A DNA stretch of 64,000 nt, from the NCBI GenBank assembly GCA_016722045.1, contig JADKGY010000008.1, positions 434,001 through 498,000 on the forward strand. Direction: 5' to 3'. Positions within the stretch are counted from its first letter, which is position 1, and each line of letters begins with the position of its first letter. Shown piece after piece: positions 19,886 to 30,400 of this stretch. This stretch comes from Candidatus Opimibacter skivensis (lineage in GTDB: Bacteria; Bacteroidota; Bacteroidia; Chitinophagales; Saprospiraceae). The notes beneath the pieces are model-generated. The model searched no databases. It was not told the origin of the DNA and worked only from the letters and a program-made list of their open reading frames with translations. The position numbers were made by a program, and so were the translations under genes.

Positions 19886-20938
19886 ATGAAAAGACTTTTA
19901 CTACAATTGCTGACGGGCATTTTTTGCCTTGTCGCCTTCAATGCCAATGCAGGAAATCCCGATCGCCAGGGTGAAGCCGGGGGATATGAACTCCTGCTAA
20001 ATCCCTGGGCCAGGAACGCCGGCTTACATGCGCTCACCACTTCAATGGCTTATGGCGTTGAGGCGATGCAGATCAATGTGGCCGGATTATCCAGGATACA
20101 CAAGACTGAATTTGTGATTGGCCATACAAGGCTTTTCGAAGGGACGGGTATCAGGATGAATAGTATTGGCCTTGCTCAAAAAATGGGTGAGAACGGAGCT
20201 TTTGGTTTGTCTCTCACAGCCATGGATTTTGGAGATATCCAGGTGACTACAGTAGGAAACCCGGACGGTGGTTTAGGAACCTATAGCCCTAATTTTTTCA
20301 ACCTTGCCCTTTCGTATAGCCACACATTTGCCCAAAAGGTTTCTGTAGGAATTTTATTGAGAGGTATTTCAGAGACAATAGCGGACGTGGGTGCGTTTGG
20401 TTTCGCCCTTGATGCAGGTGTTCAATATGTTTCTGGCGCAAAAGACAATTTTAAATTTGGAGTTTCGCTTCGGAATATGGGATCACCTATGAAGTTTAGC
20501 GGAGAAGGCTTGTCCTTATTGACACCCAATCCAGATCAAACTGATCCATATGTCATCACTGTGACCCAGAGGGCTGCAGGTTTTGAACTTCCTTCTATGC
20601 TTAATATAGGCCTGTCGTATGATTTTTGGGCTGGCGAACATCACCGCCTGACGGCAGTTGGAAATTTTACAGCCAATAGTTTTTCTGTAGATCAAGTGGG
20701 AGCCGGTCTTGAATATTCTTTCAAAGAAATGTTTATGGCCAGAGCAGGATACAGATATGATCTTGGTATTTCTCCCAATGACCCCCGACATCAACTCTAT
20801 TCCGGTTTATCCGCAGGGATTACCATCGAGGTTCCCACCAAAAAGGAATCAACCGGCCGGTTTGCCGTGGATTATGCGTACTTGTCTACGCTCAGATTTA
20901 ATGGAACACACAATTTCAGTATACGGTATAAAATGTAA
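19886..20938 (+). CDS. PorV/PorQ-family outer membrane protein
   Basis: A 350-aa predicted outer-membrane barrel. A signal peptide ends near ANA. The segment NPWARNAGLHALTTSMAYGVEAMQ near the mature N-terminus, followed by NVAGLSRI, is typical of the PorV/PorQ (FadL-like) family. The C-terminus is FSIRYKM. In characterised T9SS, PorV carries cargo from the translocon to the attachment complex; this copy sits beside its likely cargo, 65 bases downstream, and may be a dedicated paralogue rather than the housekeeping PorV. Confidence 0.78.
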   Translation: MKRLLLQLLTGIFCLVAFNANAGNPDRQGEAGGYELLLNPWARNAGLHALTTSMAYGVEAMQINVAGLSRIHKTEFVIGHTRLFEGTGIRMNSIGLAQKMGENGAFGLSLTAMDFGDIQVTTVGNPDGGLGTYSPNFFNLALSYSHTFAQKVSVGILLRGISETIADVGAFGFALDAGVQYVSGAKDNFKFGVSLRNMGSPMKFSGEGLSLLTPNPDQTDPYVITVTQRAAGFELPSMLNIGLSYDFWAGEHHRLTAVGNFTANSFSVDQVGAGLEYSFKEMFMARAGYRYDLGISPNDPRHQLYSGLSAGITIEVPTKKESTGRFAVDYAYLSTLRFNGTHNFSIRYKM

Positions 20939-20944
20939 AGGGTC

Positions 20945-20975
20945 TTGACAGAGGTATGATAAATGCTTACCTTTG
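20945..20975 (+). promoter_or_regulatory. Complete Bacteroidota-type promoter ahead of the greA leader
   Basis: TTG at 20945-20947, a 20-base spacer, and TACCTTTG at 20968-20975 match the -33 / TAnnTTTG arrangement. Expected transcription start is about 20979-20982, only some 10 bases before a terminator-type hairpin and 174 bases before the greA ATG. Confidence 0.55.
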
Positions 20976-20991
20976 CCCCAATAAAACATTG

Positions 20992-21030
20992 AACGTTCTC
21001 AGCTGGTGTAACAGTTGAGAACGTTTTTTC
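20992..21030 (+). terminator. Strong hairpin terminator in the gap before greA
   Basis: A 13-bp stem (20992-21004 with 21013-21025, one G-U pair) and an 8-base loop run into TTTTTT at 21024-21029. It can end the PorV-like transcript. Because a promoter lies just upstream, it may also act as a leader terminator for greA. Confidence 0.85.
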
Positions 21031-21082
21031 ATCTTAGTCATAAACACAAACCAACCCATCTGAACTTTTACACCGTCAACGC

Positions 21083-21099
21083 CGTATAAAAATTATACG
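21083..21099 (+). promoter_or_regulatory. Small hairpin in the greA leader
   Basis: CGTATAA at 21083-21089 and TTATACG at 21093-21099 form a 7-bp stem around AAA, 57 bases before the greA ATG. No T tract follows. It may be a protein-binding operator or an RNA hairpin; function unknown. Confidence 0.3.
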
Positions 21100-21155
21100 T
21101 GCCGGAATTCAGAGTTAACTATTAAAAATCAAAAACGTTTAAATTTTTATTGACC

Positions 21156-21629
21156 ATGAGTGATATTCAATACATGACTCAGGAGGGTTACAACAGGTTA
21201 AGTCATGACCTGGAAGAATTGAGAACCACCGGAAGACAGGAAGCTTCCCGCGCTATAGCTGAAGCAAGGGACAAAGGGGATCTGTCCGAAAATGCAGAAT
21301 ATGATGCCGCCAAAGATGCACAAGGCATGCTGGAGCTGAAGATTGCTGATCTCGAAAAAGTATTATCAACAGCCCGGGTAATCAGTGAATCACAATTGGA
21401 TAATTCAAAGGTTACTGTATTGGCCAAGGTGAAAATTCGCAATACAAAAAATAAAGGCGAATTCACATACCATCTTGTTTCTGAAAGCGAATCCAATCTC
21501 AAAGAGGGAAAAATTTCTGTGAGCAGTCCTATAGGAAGTGGACTTTTAGGAAAAAAAATTGGAGAGTTTGCAACTGTTAAAACACCTGGTGGTGAAATGC
21601 AATTCGAAGTGCTTGATATTTTCTTTTAA
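21156..21629 (+). CDS. greA: Transcription elongation factor GreA
   Basis: GreA inserts its coiled coil into the RNA polymerase secondary channel and stimulates cleavage of backtracked RNA. The 157-aa product shows the coiled-coil signature ARDKGDLSENAEYDAAKDAQG, with the acidic tip residues in DLSENAEYD, and the C-terminal domain with SPIGSGLLGKKIGE. The start is ATG 21156 (MSDIQYMT); a TTG two codons upstream is unlikely. A HIT-family gene follows after 11 bases, a pairing seen in other Bacteroidota. Confidence 0.97.
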   Translation: MSDIQYMTQEGYNRLSHDLEELRTTGRQEASRAIAEARDKGDLSENAEYDAAKDAQGMLELKIADLEKVLSTARVISESQLDNSKVTVLAKVKIRNTKNKGEFTYHLVSESESNLKEGKISVSSPIGSGLLGKKIGEFATVKTPGGEMQFEVLDIFF

Positions 21630-21640
21630 GCCATTCTATA

Positions 21641-22048
21641 ATGTCTACGATATTTTCAAAAATTATCTCAGGAGAAATCCCCTGTCACAAAGTAGCGGAG
21701 GATGACAGATGCCTTGCCTTTCTTGATATCAGACCTGTCGTCTTTGGGCACACCCTGGTGATACCAAAGATTGAAGTGAATTATTATTTTGATCTGGATG
21801 ATGACTATTTATGTCACCTCAATCTCTTTGCTAAAAAAGTAGCAAAAGTGCTTGATCAGGAAATAGATTGCCTCAGAGTAGGGGTTATGATAGCCGGGCT
21901 TGAAGTGCCTCATGCGCATATTCATCTTATTCCGATCAATTCCATTGCTGACCTATCGTTTACCAACAAACGGGTGGAAGTATCTTCATCGGACATGGCG
22001 GATTTAGCCAAAAAGCTCTCTGCTTCCTTTAAAACAATGAATGAATAA
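21641..22048 (+). CDS. HIT-family hydrolase (HINT-like)
   Basis: HIT proteins hydrolyse nucleoside phosphoramidates or related nucleotides. The 135-aa product starts with the usual IFSKIISGEIPCHKV segment. It carries the histidine triad HAHIHL (His91, His93, His95), the middle and last being part of the active site. Length is normal. Only 11 bases separate it from greA, so the two are almost surely co-transcribed. Confidence 0.93.
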   Translation: MSTIFSKIISGEIPCHKVAEDDRCLAFLDIRPVVFGHTLVIPKIEVNYYFDLDDDYLCHLNLFAKKVAKVLDQEIDCLRVGVMIAGLEVPHAHIHLIPINSIADLSFTNKRVEVSSSDMADLAKKLSASFKTMNE

Positions 22049-22080
22049 AAAAAGGACAGACCATGAGATCTGTCCTTTTT
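22047..22080. terminator. Bidirectional terminator between the HIT gene and tRNA-Phe
   Basis: AAAGGACAGA and TCTGTCCTTT form a perfect stem around CCATGAGA. A-runs on the left and T-runs on the right make it usable for the plus-strand HIT transcript and the minus-strand tRNA transcript. Confidence 0.88.
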
Positions 22081-22082
22081 AG

Positions 22083-22155
<73 letters not shown>

Positions 22156-22190
22156 CTCACCTTTCTACAGCGAGTTGCTGCGAGGGGAGG

Positions 22191-22198
22191 CAAAAGTA
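22191..22198 (-). promoter_or_regulatory. Candidate -7 box (TACTTTTG) of tRNA-Phe
   Basis: Read on the minus strand the site is TACTTTTG, matching TAnnTTTG, 36 bases upstream of the mature tRNA 5' end. No clear -33 TTG at the right distance. Confidence 0.5.
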
Positions 22199-22243
22199 GT
22201 ACTTTCCTTCCTAATTAGGTATTCCATCACATAATTTTGAAAC

Positions 22244-23056
22244 ATGAACTCAAGAAGGATAATGGTATTGGCGGCTGCAGCCGTTGCAGGGTTTGGTTTC
22301 TTTGTTTTTTTCAGAGACAGGGATGACCTTATCATTTACCTTGCCATTTGCCTTATAATCCTCGTCATTGCGTATGTTTTTCAATTTCAGATAGATCAGA
22401 TAATGACACGAGGCGTCCCTTTGAAACTGGACAGCGCGATGAGAAGTATGCTCCTCAATACAGCACCACATTTCAGGTCGATGACAACAATGCAGCAACT
22501 TATGGTAGAAGACCGTATGATGAGATGGGTAATGAAGAAAGATTTTATCGATAAAAATGAGCAGGAGGCACCAGAAGATGTTAAGTTCATTCTTGCGTAT
22601 TATGCTGTTTTATTGACTATACATCAGGAAGCCTATAATTATGATGGTTTGGATAGGGTAGTATTTTATCACCACCCGTTTCTAACCCCTCATTTTATAG
22701 ATGATGCCCATATACTTGAGCTTGAAAAAGAGGATGGATCATTGATCATTTCTGTTCCACATTTATTAAAAGGCCATCTAGAACAAGGATATTACAATAT
22801 CGGGTTACATCTGATGGCCGAAGCCTATCAACATTGTTATTTCAGAAATGAAATACATTGGAATGACACTATCTGGGAATCCTTAGAGACATTAAGCTCA
22901 ATTTCAAAAGAAGCTATCGATCAATATATTGGACTGCCTGTATTAGATCCATGGCCGGTAGCCGTACATCACCAGGTGATCTATAAGGGTGCCCTGATTG
23001 CAGAAGTTGTAAAGGAGCTTCCTCAACTGGCATCTCTATCTATTGTAGAGCATTGA
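22244..23056 (+). CDS. Membrane-anchored MtfA-like (M90) protein without the metallopeptidase motif
   Basis: A 270-aa protein with two N-terminal hydrophobic segments (about residues 7-24 and 28-47) and a soluble C-terminal part. The order of features recalls the MtfA/M90 zinc-peptidase family: an EDRMMRWV helix, a FILAYYAVLLTIHQEA helix, a VVFYHHPFLTP strand, then a helix GLHLMAEAYQH. In MtfA that last helix should carry HExxH, but here it reads HLMAEAYQH, so the zinc site appears lost. The family link is a weak reading by eye; conserved hypothetical membrane protein is the safe name. Confidence 0.6.
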   Translation: MNSRRIMVLAAAAVAGFGFFVFFRDRDDLIIYLAICLIILVIAYVFQFQIDQIMTRGVPLKLDSAMRSMLLNTAPHFRSMTTMQQLMVEDRMMRWVMKKDFIDKNEQEAPEDVKFILAYYAVLLTIHQEAYNYDGLDRVVFYHHPFLTPHFIDDAHILELEKEDGSLIISVPHLLKGHLEQGYYNIGLHLMAEAYQHCYFRNEIHWNDTIWESLETLSSISKEAIDQYIGLPVLDPWPVAVHHQVIYKGALIAEVVKELPQLASLSIVEH

Positions 23057-23163
23057 GCTGAATCTATTCTATCTGGCAGTCTGTCGAATTTTAAGTCTTG
23101 TAGAATGGTAGAGCCGTACACAATTCGTTGCTTCGTTTATCTTTCCATTTAAAATAATGAATA

Positions 23164-24018
23164 ATGAATAAAATTTTATTGGTCGTCGTATTTATTGCTT
23201 CTGTTCTCCAGGGCAGATCACAGGAAGTCCAGGTGCGTGCAGTCGTGGATAAAATGTTTAGTTCAATGCTGAAAAAGGATACATCTGCATTGCGTCAGTG
23301 TTTTATACCTGGTGTACAACTGATGACCTATGCACATGATTCCAAAGGAAATTATATGGCTAAATATGCTACGATATATGATTTTTTAAGACAAATCATT
23401 CTCATAGGCGATACGGAGATAGAAGAGGTCATGACAGGCTGGCAATGCTATGTGGATGAAGGTATGGCCTCAGTATGGGCTCCATATGAATTTTTCTATG
23501 ATGGAAAATTCAGTCATTGTGGTGTGAATAGTATGCAGCTCATGAAAGTTAAAGGAGAATGGAAGATCACACAGATATCAGATACGAGAAGACAAAAGGA
23601 TTGTATTAATGACAAAGACATTGTACAGGGCATTGATTCGCTGATCAACGAATGGCATCATGCCGCCGCAGTGGCCGATGAAAAAACATTTTTTGGTAGA
23701 ATGGCGGAAGATGGTATTTATATTGGTACAGATGCAAGTGAACGATGGAAGAGAGATGAACTTAGAGAATGGTCGAAAAAATATTTTGATCGCGAAAGTG
23801 CATGGGTCTTTAAACCATTGAGTAGGAATATAAGCGTTGCACCTGGTGGACATCTCGTATGGTTCGATGAACTATTGGATACATCGATGGGTACTTGCCG
23901 AAGCACGGGAGTCATGGAGCTGCAGGAAAATGAATGGAAGATTGTACACTATCAATTATCTGTGACGTTGCCAAACGAAAAGCTAGATGGATTCCGGGCA
24001 TTGATAGGAAAGCCTTAA
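23164..24018 (+). CDS. Secreted protein with two NTF2-like (SnoaL/DUF4440-type) domains
   Basis: A 284-aa protein with a signal peptide (MNKILLVVVFIASVLQGRSQ). Two NTF2-like folds appear in tandem. Residues about 22-140 contain VRAVVDKMFSSMLKKDTSAL and end VKGEWKITQISDTRR. Residues about 150-270 contain INEWHHAAAVADEKTFFGRM and end ENEWKIVHYQLSV. Each half closes with the typical WKI strand. Such domains can be enzymes or simple ligand binders, and no catalytic set is evident. Stands alone, 107 bases after the previous gene. Confidence 0.7.
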   Translation: MNKILLVVVFIASVLQGRSQEVQVRAVVDKMFSSMLKKDTSALRQCFIPGVQLMTYAHDSKGNYMAKYATIYDFLRQIILIGDTEIEEVMTGWQCYVDEGMASVWAPYEFFYDGKFSHCGVNSMQLMKVKGEWKITQISDTRRQKDCINDKDIVQGIDSLINEWHHAAAVADEKTFFGRMAEDGIYIGTDASERWKRDELREWSKKYFDRESAWVFKPLSRNISVAPGGHLVWFDELLDTSMGTCRSTGVMELQENEWKIVHYQLSVTLPNEKLDGFRALIGKP

Positions 24019-24408
24019 AACACACGAGCATCACTAAGCTGTAAACTTCAGGTCATTTTTTTCAAATTATTTAGCCTCTTTCCTGCGGGTTATTTCACAT
24101 TCAAGTTGAGGTGTTTTTATCTCTTTCTTCAGGGGCTGGGCTAATATTTATTAGAATTATTTATAAAGCACGGATTTAATGCTTATTATATATGTTAATA
24201 AGTGGTATGCAAAATGTTTTTTTCGCTCTTTCTTTCTACTTTTGGGCAATTAGATAATCCTGCAGTGGCTTATCTGATGGATTACCCAAACCAACCCTCA
24301 TATATGACCCACTCTTACCCTACCCCAAACAGTAAGATAGTTCTGCCTAGTCTGAATAGTGCATGCATCAACTCGATTGATGTATTCTCGATCAGATTTC
24401 GTCAAAGA
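24019..24408 (+). other. Leader and promoter region of giant gene A
   Basis: A 390-base stretch without a convincing gene. A reading frame continuous with gene A opens at GTG 24202, but its first 69 codons do not look like a signal peptide. TACTTTTG at 24237-24244 fits the -7 box and would place the transcript start near 24250. This lies inside that extension and supports ATG 24409 as the real start, with a leader of about 160 bases. No clear terminator for the upstream gene was seen. Confidence 0.5.
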
Positions 24409-27400
24409 ATGAAATATCTGTTATTGATATTAGCAACTTCAATGTTTGCTATCAATGTATCCATAGCACAAGTCCAGGAAATTGCGAAGGAAAAAGTAAA
24501 AATGGATGAACGGGTACGGAACACCCTCAAAGAAAATGCGAAAACAATCCGTTTCCTTGAAAATAAAGGACAGGTTGATAACAAGGATGTCCTTTATTAT
24601 TTTGAGAGTAGTCATGGTTCTGTCTACATTGAAAAAGACAGGATTCGGTTTGTAGCCGTAAAGGATACAATGGTGAAAGAAGAATTTGATGAAGAAGGGA
24701 TCAATCATCAGATGGTGCTTAAGGATGCTGAAGATGGAGAAATGGAACACGTAGTTCAGGCGACACATACATTTTCGCTATACATGGATGGGGCAAGATC
24801 TTTACCTAAGATTAAGCTGGGAGATTCGTTTAGCACAAATTATAATTATTACCTCGGAACAGATTCTAAAAATTGGGCGACCAAAGTTAAAGCTGCTAAA
24901 GATTTAACATTGGAAGATGTTTATCCAGGAATTGATCTGCGTTTGTATAGCAATTCAGATGGAACAATGGAATTCGACTGGATCATCGATGCAGGTGCTG
25001 ATTACAATAAAGTAAAATTACGTTTTGAAGGTCAGGATGGGTTATCCATTAATTCAGAAGGTGGTCTTGATGTTGGATTGAGATTTACGGATGTCAAATT
25101 CCATATTCCTGAATCTTACCAGGTTACTGAGCAGGGTAAATTACCTGTGAATGTTGCGTTTCAAAAATTAAATGAAAACACTATAAGTTTTTCGACTCAA
25201 AATAAAATTGATCCTCGGTATCCTTTGATTATTGACCCTACGCTTAGTTGGGGAACTTATATGGAGGGTAACAGCACTGATTTTGATGAATATCTGTTTT
25301 CATTACAGGTTGACGATGTGGATGGCATGGTGTATTGTGCAGGTGCTACCAATCTTAATATTCCTACCGGTGCAGCACCTTATGATGCTAATGGTTATCT
25401 TAATACGGTCACGGGCTTGACTGGTGGAACCCCTCGTGTTGCGATTGTTTATCGTATGACTTCTTCAGGAACGGATCTTGTTGATTTGACACTCTATGGT
25501 CCGGCTTCTGTAGTCAATGGGAATAACACGGTAGCCTATTCACTTAGTTTGTCTACTAATAAAGTAATGATAGGAGGATATACAAATATTGCACTTCCTC
25601 AAACCAGTACACCATCTGTTACTCCTTTTGATAATGCATTGAATAGTGGTGATGGATTTGTAGCTGTCTTTACAAAAGATCTCGGGACACTAAACTATGC
25701 GACATATCTCGGAGGGACAGGTGATGATTTTCCGGGTGTAACTTCTATAAGGGCTTTAAGTGACAATTCATTCATTGCGGGTCTTACCGTTACTGCTGCG
25801 TTACCGGCAGCGTATATTATTGGATCCCCCGCGGATGCAGCATACAATGGTAACAGTGAAATGTATATTGCAAAATTCACGACTAACAATGTATTAAGCT
25901 GGGGTTCATATGTAGGTAGTACTAATGATGAAGTGTTTAATGATCTTGAGGTTTTTGCAGATGGTCGTGTTGCTTTTGCAGGATATGGAAATGGTCCTCT
26001 CACTGAAGTAGCACCTGCAGCCGGTAATTCAACCAGCACAAATAATACAGATGGAATTATAGGAGTGTTGAACCCAACCGGAACAGCATTTAATTACCTT
26101 GATAAAATTGGTAGCACTGGAAATAACACTGCTAATGACCGGATAAATGATGTGACACTTGTAGGTGAAACGCTTTATTTTACTGGATCCGCATCTGCCG
26201 GTAGTAGTGCGGCAAATGCTTTTCCAACAACAGCAGGTGTATATGACGGATCACACAATGGAAATCTGGATGCTGTCGTCGGTAAAGTGAGTTCTTCAGG
26301 CGGAGCAGCAAGTTACGCCGCCACATTTTACGGAACCGGAAATGATGATATCGGTAGTGGTCTGAAATTAGTCACGCAGACAAAATGCGATGGTACAGTG
26401 TCATCCTTTCTATTGGTGTTTGGTTCTACATCCGGAAGCGTACCTGCCCAAAATATCGGGACGGACCCATTCTTCGATAATTCTAATAATGGTGGACTTG
26501 ATATTTTCTTTGCCGGATTTAAAAGTGATTTGACGGCCCCACTTCAATTTGGAACAAATATGGGAGGGGCGTTCAATGATTATTTAGGTGACACGGGAAC
26601 ACCAAGGGGTGCCAATCATTTATGGGTCAAGGACGCAAACATTTATGTAGGAACCACCATCCATAGCGATCAGACATCACTTTCTCCTCAATTTGTAGCT
26701 AATGGTTTTGATACTTCAAAAAGTAATACTGCAAATCCTACAAGTGACGATGCCCATGTTATTTTTTCTATACAGTTCACTTCTTTTTTAGAGACTGATT
26801 ATTCAGATGCTCCGGCTACATATGGAAGTCCTGCGCATACACTTGATTGTACTCATCTTAAAATAGGTACAAATCTTGATGCAGAAGTAGCGGCCGTACC
26901 CACAACTCTTGCTAATGGAGACGACCTTGCCGGAATTGATGATGAAGATGGTATAAGCGTGCTACCATTTATTTCTGATGGTGGACCTCAAAATGTTTCT
27001 GTCACGGTCAACAACATTTACAATACAACAGGTTCAACAGCTACACTCTATGGATGGATTGATTTCAACAGTAATGGGGTATTTGAAGCAAGTGAATTTA
27101 CGTCAGTACTGATACCTACAGGTAGCAACCCTTTGGCATCGACAAATCTGACATGGACTGGAGTTACGGTTAGCGGTACGGCAGCTAATCATTACTTACG
27201 AATCCGGTTGACAACCAATAATTTAAATGATAATGTAGGGACACCTGCTGTTGATGAACGATCTACAGCCAATGCATCAAATGGTGAAATAGAAGATTAT
27301 AGGATTGTCAGCTTAACCTGTCCGACAGCAACAATTTCCGCCTCATGTCTTACACAGGCACAAATAAACACTGCATATGCTGCATGGCTGGTAACAGCAA

Positions 27401-30400
27401 AAGCAGGTGGAGGATGTAATGACGGCACACTTACCAATAATAGCACCGGTGCACCCACCGCATGTGTCGGTGGAACAAAAACAGTAACATTTACATATAC
27501 AAGCGCATGTGCGCCGGTCACGACTACTTGTATGTCATCATTTACAGTGCCTGCAGATGCATCACCTGTGATCGTAACATGTGCAGTGCCACGTACTATT
27601 TCAGGATGCAATACCGGAGCTATTACGACACCTCCTTTTTCTGCGACTACTATGGCATCGTCTGAAGCCGTTTTTGAAAGCGCTCCGAATAATGGAAATA
27701 CAACTGATGACTGCGCCATCACTGCAGTAACATATATCGATGTAGCTTCAGGATCATGTCCAATCGTTGTGATCCGTAAATGGACAGTGAGCGATGCTTG
27801 TGGCCATTCAGCAACCTGCAATCAAACCATCACGGTGCAGGATAATTCAAGCACTGCTCCGGTGATCATTTCCTGTGCAATGACTCGTGGATTGTTAGGA
27901 TGTTCTACAGCAGATATTACGAGCCCTCCATTTTCTGCGATCACAATGGCGTCAACTGAAGCTATATTTGAAAGCGCTCCTAATAACGGGAATACCTCAG
28001 ATAACTGCAGCATTGCATCTGTGACCTATATCGATGTGGCGGCAGGTTCGTGCCCAATAGAAGTGACCCGAACCTGGACGATCACAGATGGTTGCGGCAA
28101 CTCTTCTTCATGTGCGCAGTTAATAACAATCACAGATACAGCTCCTCCAACAATAACCTCGGGAACAATAGCAACTTGTTATCAAACAGTAGCCGCCGCT
28201 CAAACCGCTGCAATGAACGCGACAAGCGCAACCGATAATTGTGGTACCGTGATAGAAACGGCCAGTACAGTGGGTACATGTAGTGCAGTGGTCACAGTGA
28301 CTGAGACAGATGCATGTGGAAATTTCTCAACAACAACGTATAATACCCGAATAGATAATACACCACCTGCATTAACATCAGGAACAATCGCTGCATGTTA
28401 TTCAACAGTTGCTTTAGCAGAGGCAGCTGCAATGGCTGCAACCACAGCTACAGATAATTGTCCAGGAGCAATAATAGAAACGGCCAGTACAGTAGGTACA
28501 TGTAGTGCAGTGGTCACAGTAACAGAAACGGATGGCTGTGGAAATTTCTCAACAACCACATATAACACCCGAATTGATAATACGCCACCTGTAATAACGA
28601 CAGGAACAATCGCAGCATGTTATTCGACAGTTGCGTTAGCACAAGCTGCGGCTTTGACCGCCACGACAGCTACGGATAATTGTTCCGGAGCAATAATAGA
28701 AACAGCAAGTACAGTAGGTACATGTAGTGCAGTGGTCACAGTGACTGAGACAGATGGCTGTGGAAATTTCTCAACAACAACATACAACACCCGAATAGAT
28801 AATACACCACCTGCATTAACAACAGGAACAATCGCAGCTTGTTATTCGACAGTTGCGTTAGCAGAGGCAGCTGCAATGGCTGCAACCACAGCTACAGATA
28901 ATTGTCCAGGAGCAATAATAGAAACGGCCAGTACAGTAGGTACATGTAGTGCAGTGGTCACAGTAACAGAAACGGATGGCTGTGGAAATTTCTCAACAAC
29001 CACATATAACACCCGAATTGATAATACGCCACCTGTAATAACGACAGGAACAATCGCAGCATGTTATTCGACAGTTGCGTTAGCACAAGCAGCGGCTTTG
29101 ACCGCCACGACAGCTACGGATAATTGTTCCGGAGCGATAATAGAAACAGCAAGTACAGTAGGTACATGTAGTGCAGTGGTCACAGTGACTGAGACAGATG
29201 GCTGTGGAAATTTCTCAACAACTACATATAACACCCGAATTGATAATACACCACCTGTAATAACGACAGGAACAATCGCAGCATGTTATTCGACAGTTGC
29301 GTTAGCAGAGGCAGCCGCAATGGCTGCAACCACAGCTACAGATAATTGTCCAGGAGCAATAATAGAAACGGCCAGTACAGTTGGTACATGTAGCGCAGTG
29401 GTGACAGTGACTGAGACGGATGGCTGTGGAAATTTCTCAACAACAACATACAACACGCGAATAGATAATACACCACCTGTAATTACAACGGGAACAATAG
29501 CTGCATGTTATTCAACAGTTGCCTTAGCAGAGGCTGCCGCAATGGCTGCAACCACAGCAACTGATAATTGTCCTGGTGCGATAATTGAAACAGCAAGTAC
29601 AGTTGGTACATGTAGCGCAGTGGTGACAGTGACTGAGACAGATGGATGTGGAAATTTCTCAACAACCACATATAACACCAGAATAGATAATACACCACCT
29701 GTAATTACAACAGGAACAATAGCTGCATGCTATTCAACAGTTGCGCTAGCTGAAGCTGCCGCAATGGCTGCAACCACAGCTACAGATAATTGTCCTGGAG
29801 CGATAATAGAAACGGCCAGTACAGTTGGTACATGTAGTGCAGTGGTCACAGTAACTGAAACGGATGGCTGTGGAAATTTCTCAACAACAACATACAACAC
29901 CCGAATAGATAATACACCACCTGCATTAACAACAGGAACAATCGCAGCTTGTTATTCGACAGTTGCGTTAGCAGAGGCAGCCGCAATGGCTGCAACCACA
30001 GCTACAGATAATTGTCCAGGAGCAATAATAGAAACGGCCAGTACAGTTGGTACTTGCAGCGCAGTGGTAACAGTAACAGAAACGGATGGCTGTGGAAATT
30101 TCTCAACGACAACATATAACACCCGAATAGATAATACACCGCCTGTAATTACAACAGGAACAATCGCTGCATGTTATTCGACAGTTGCGTTAGCTGAAGC
30201 TGCGGCTTTGACCGCCACGACAGCTACGGATAATTGTTCTGGTGTGATAATAGAAACAGCCAGTACAGTAGGTACATGTAGTGCAGTGGTCACAGTGACA
30301 GAAACGGATGGCTGTGGAAATTTCTCAACAACTACATACAACACCCGAATAGATAATACGCCACCTGTAATTACAACTGGAACAATAGCTGCATGCTATT

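Noticed and set aside
24202..24408. GTG-initiated N-terminal extension of gene A (69 codons)
   Set aside because: A normal signal peptide starts at ATG 24409, and a -7 promoter box lies inside the extension.
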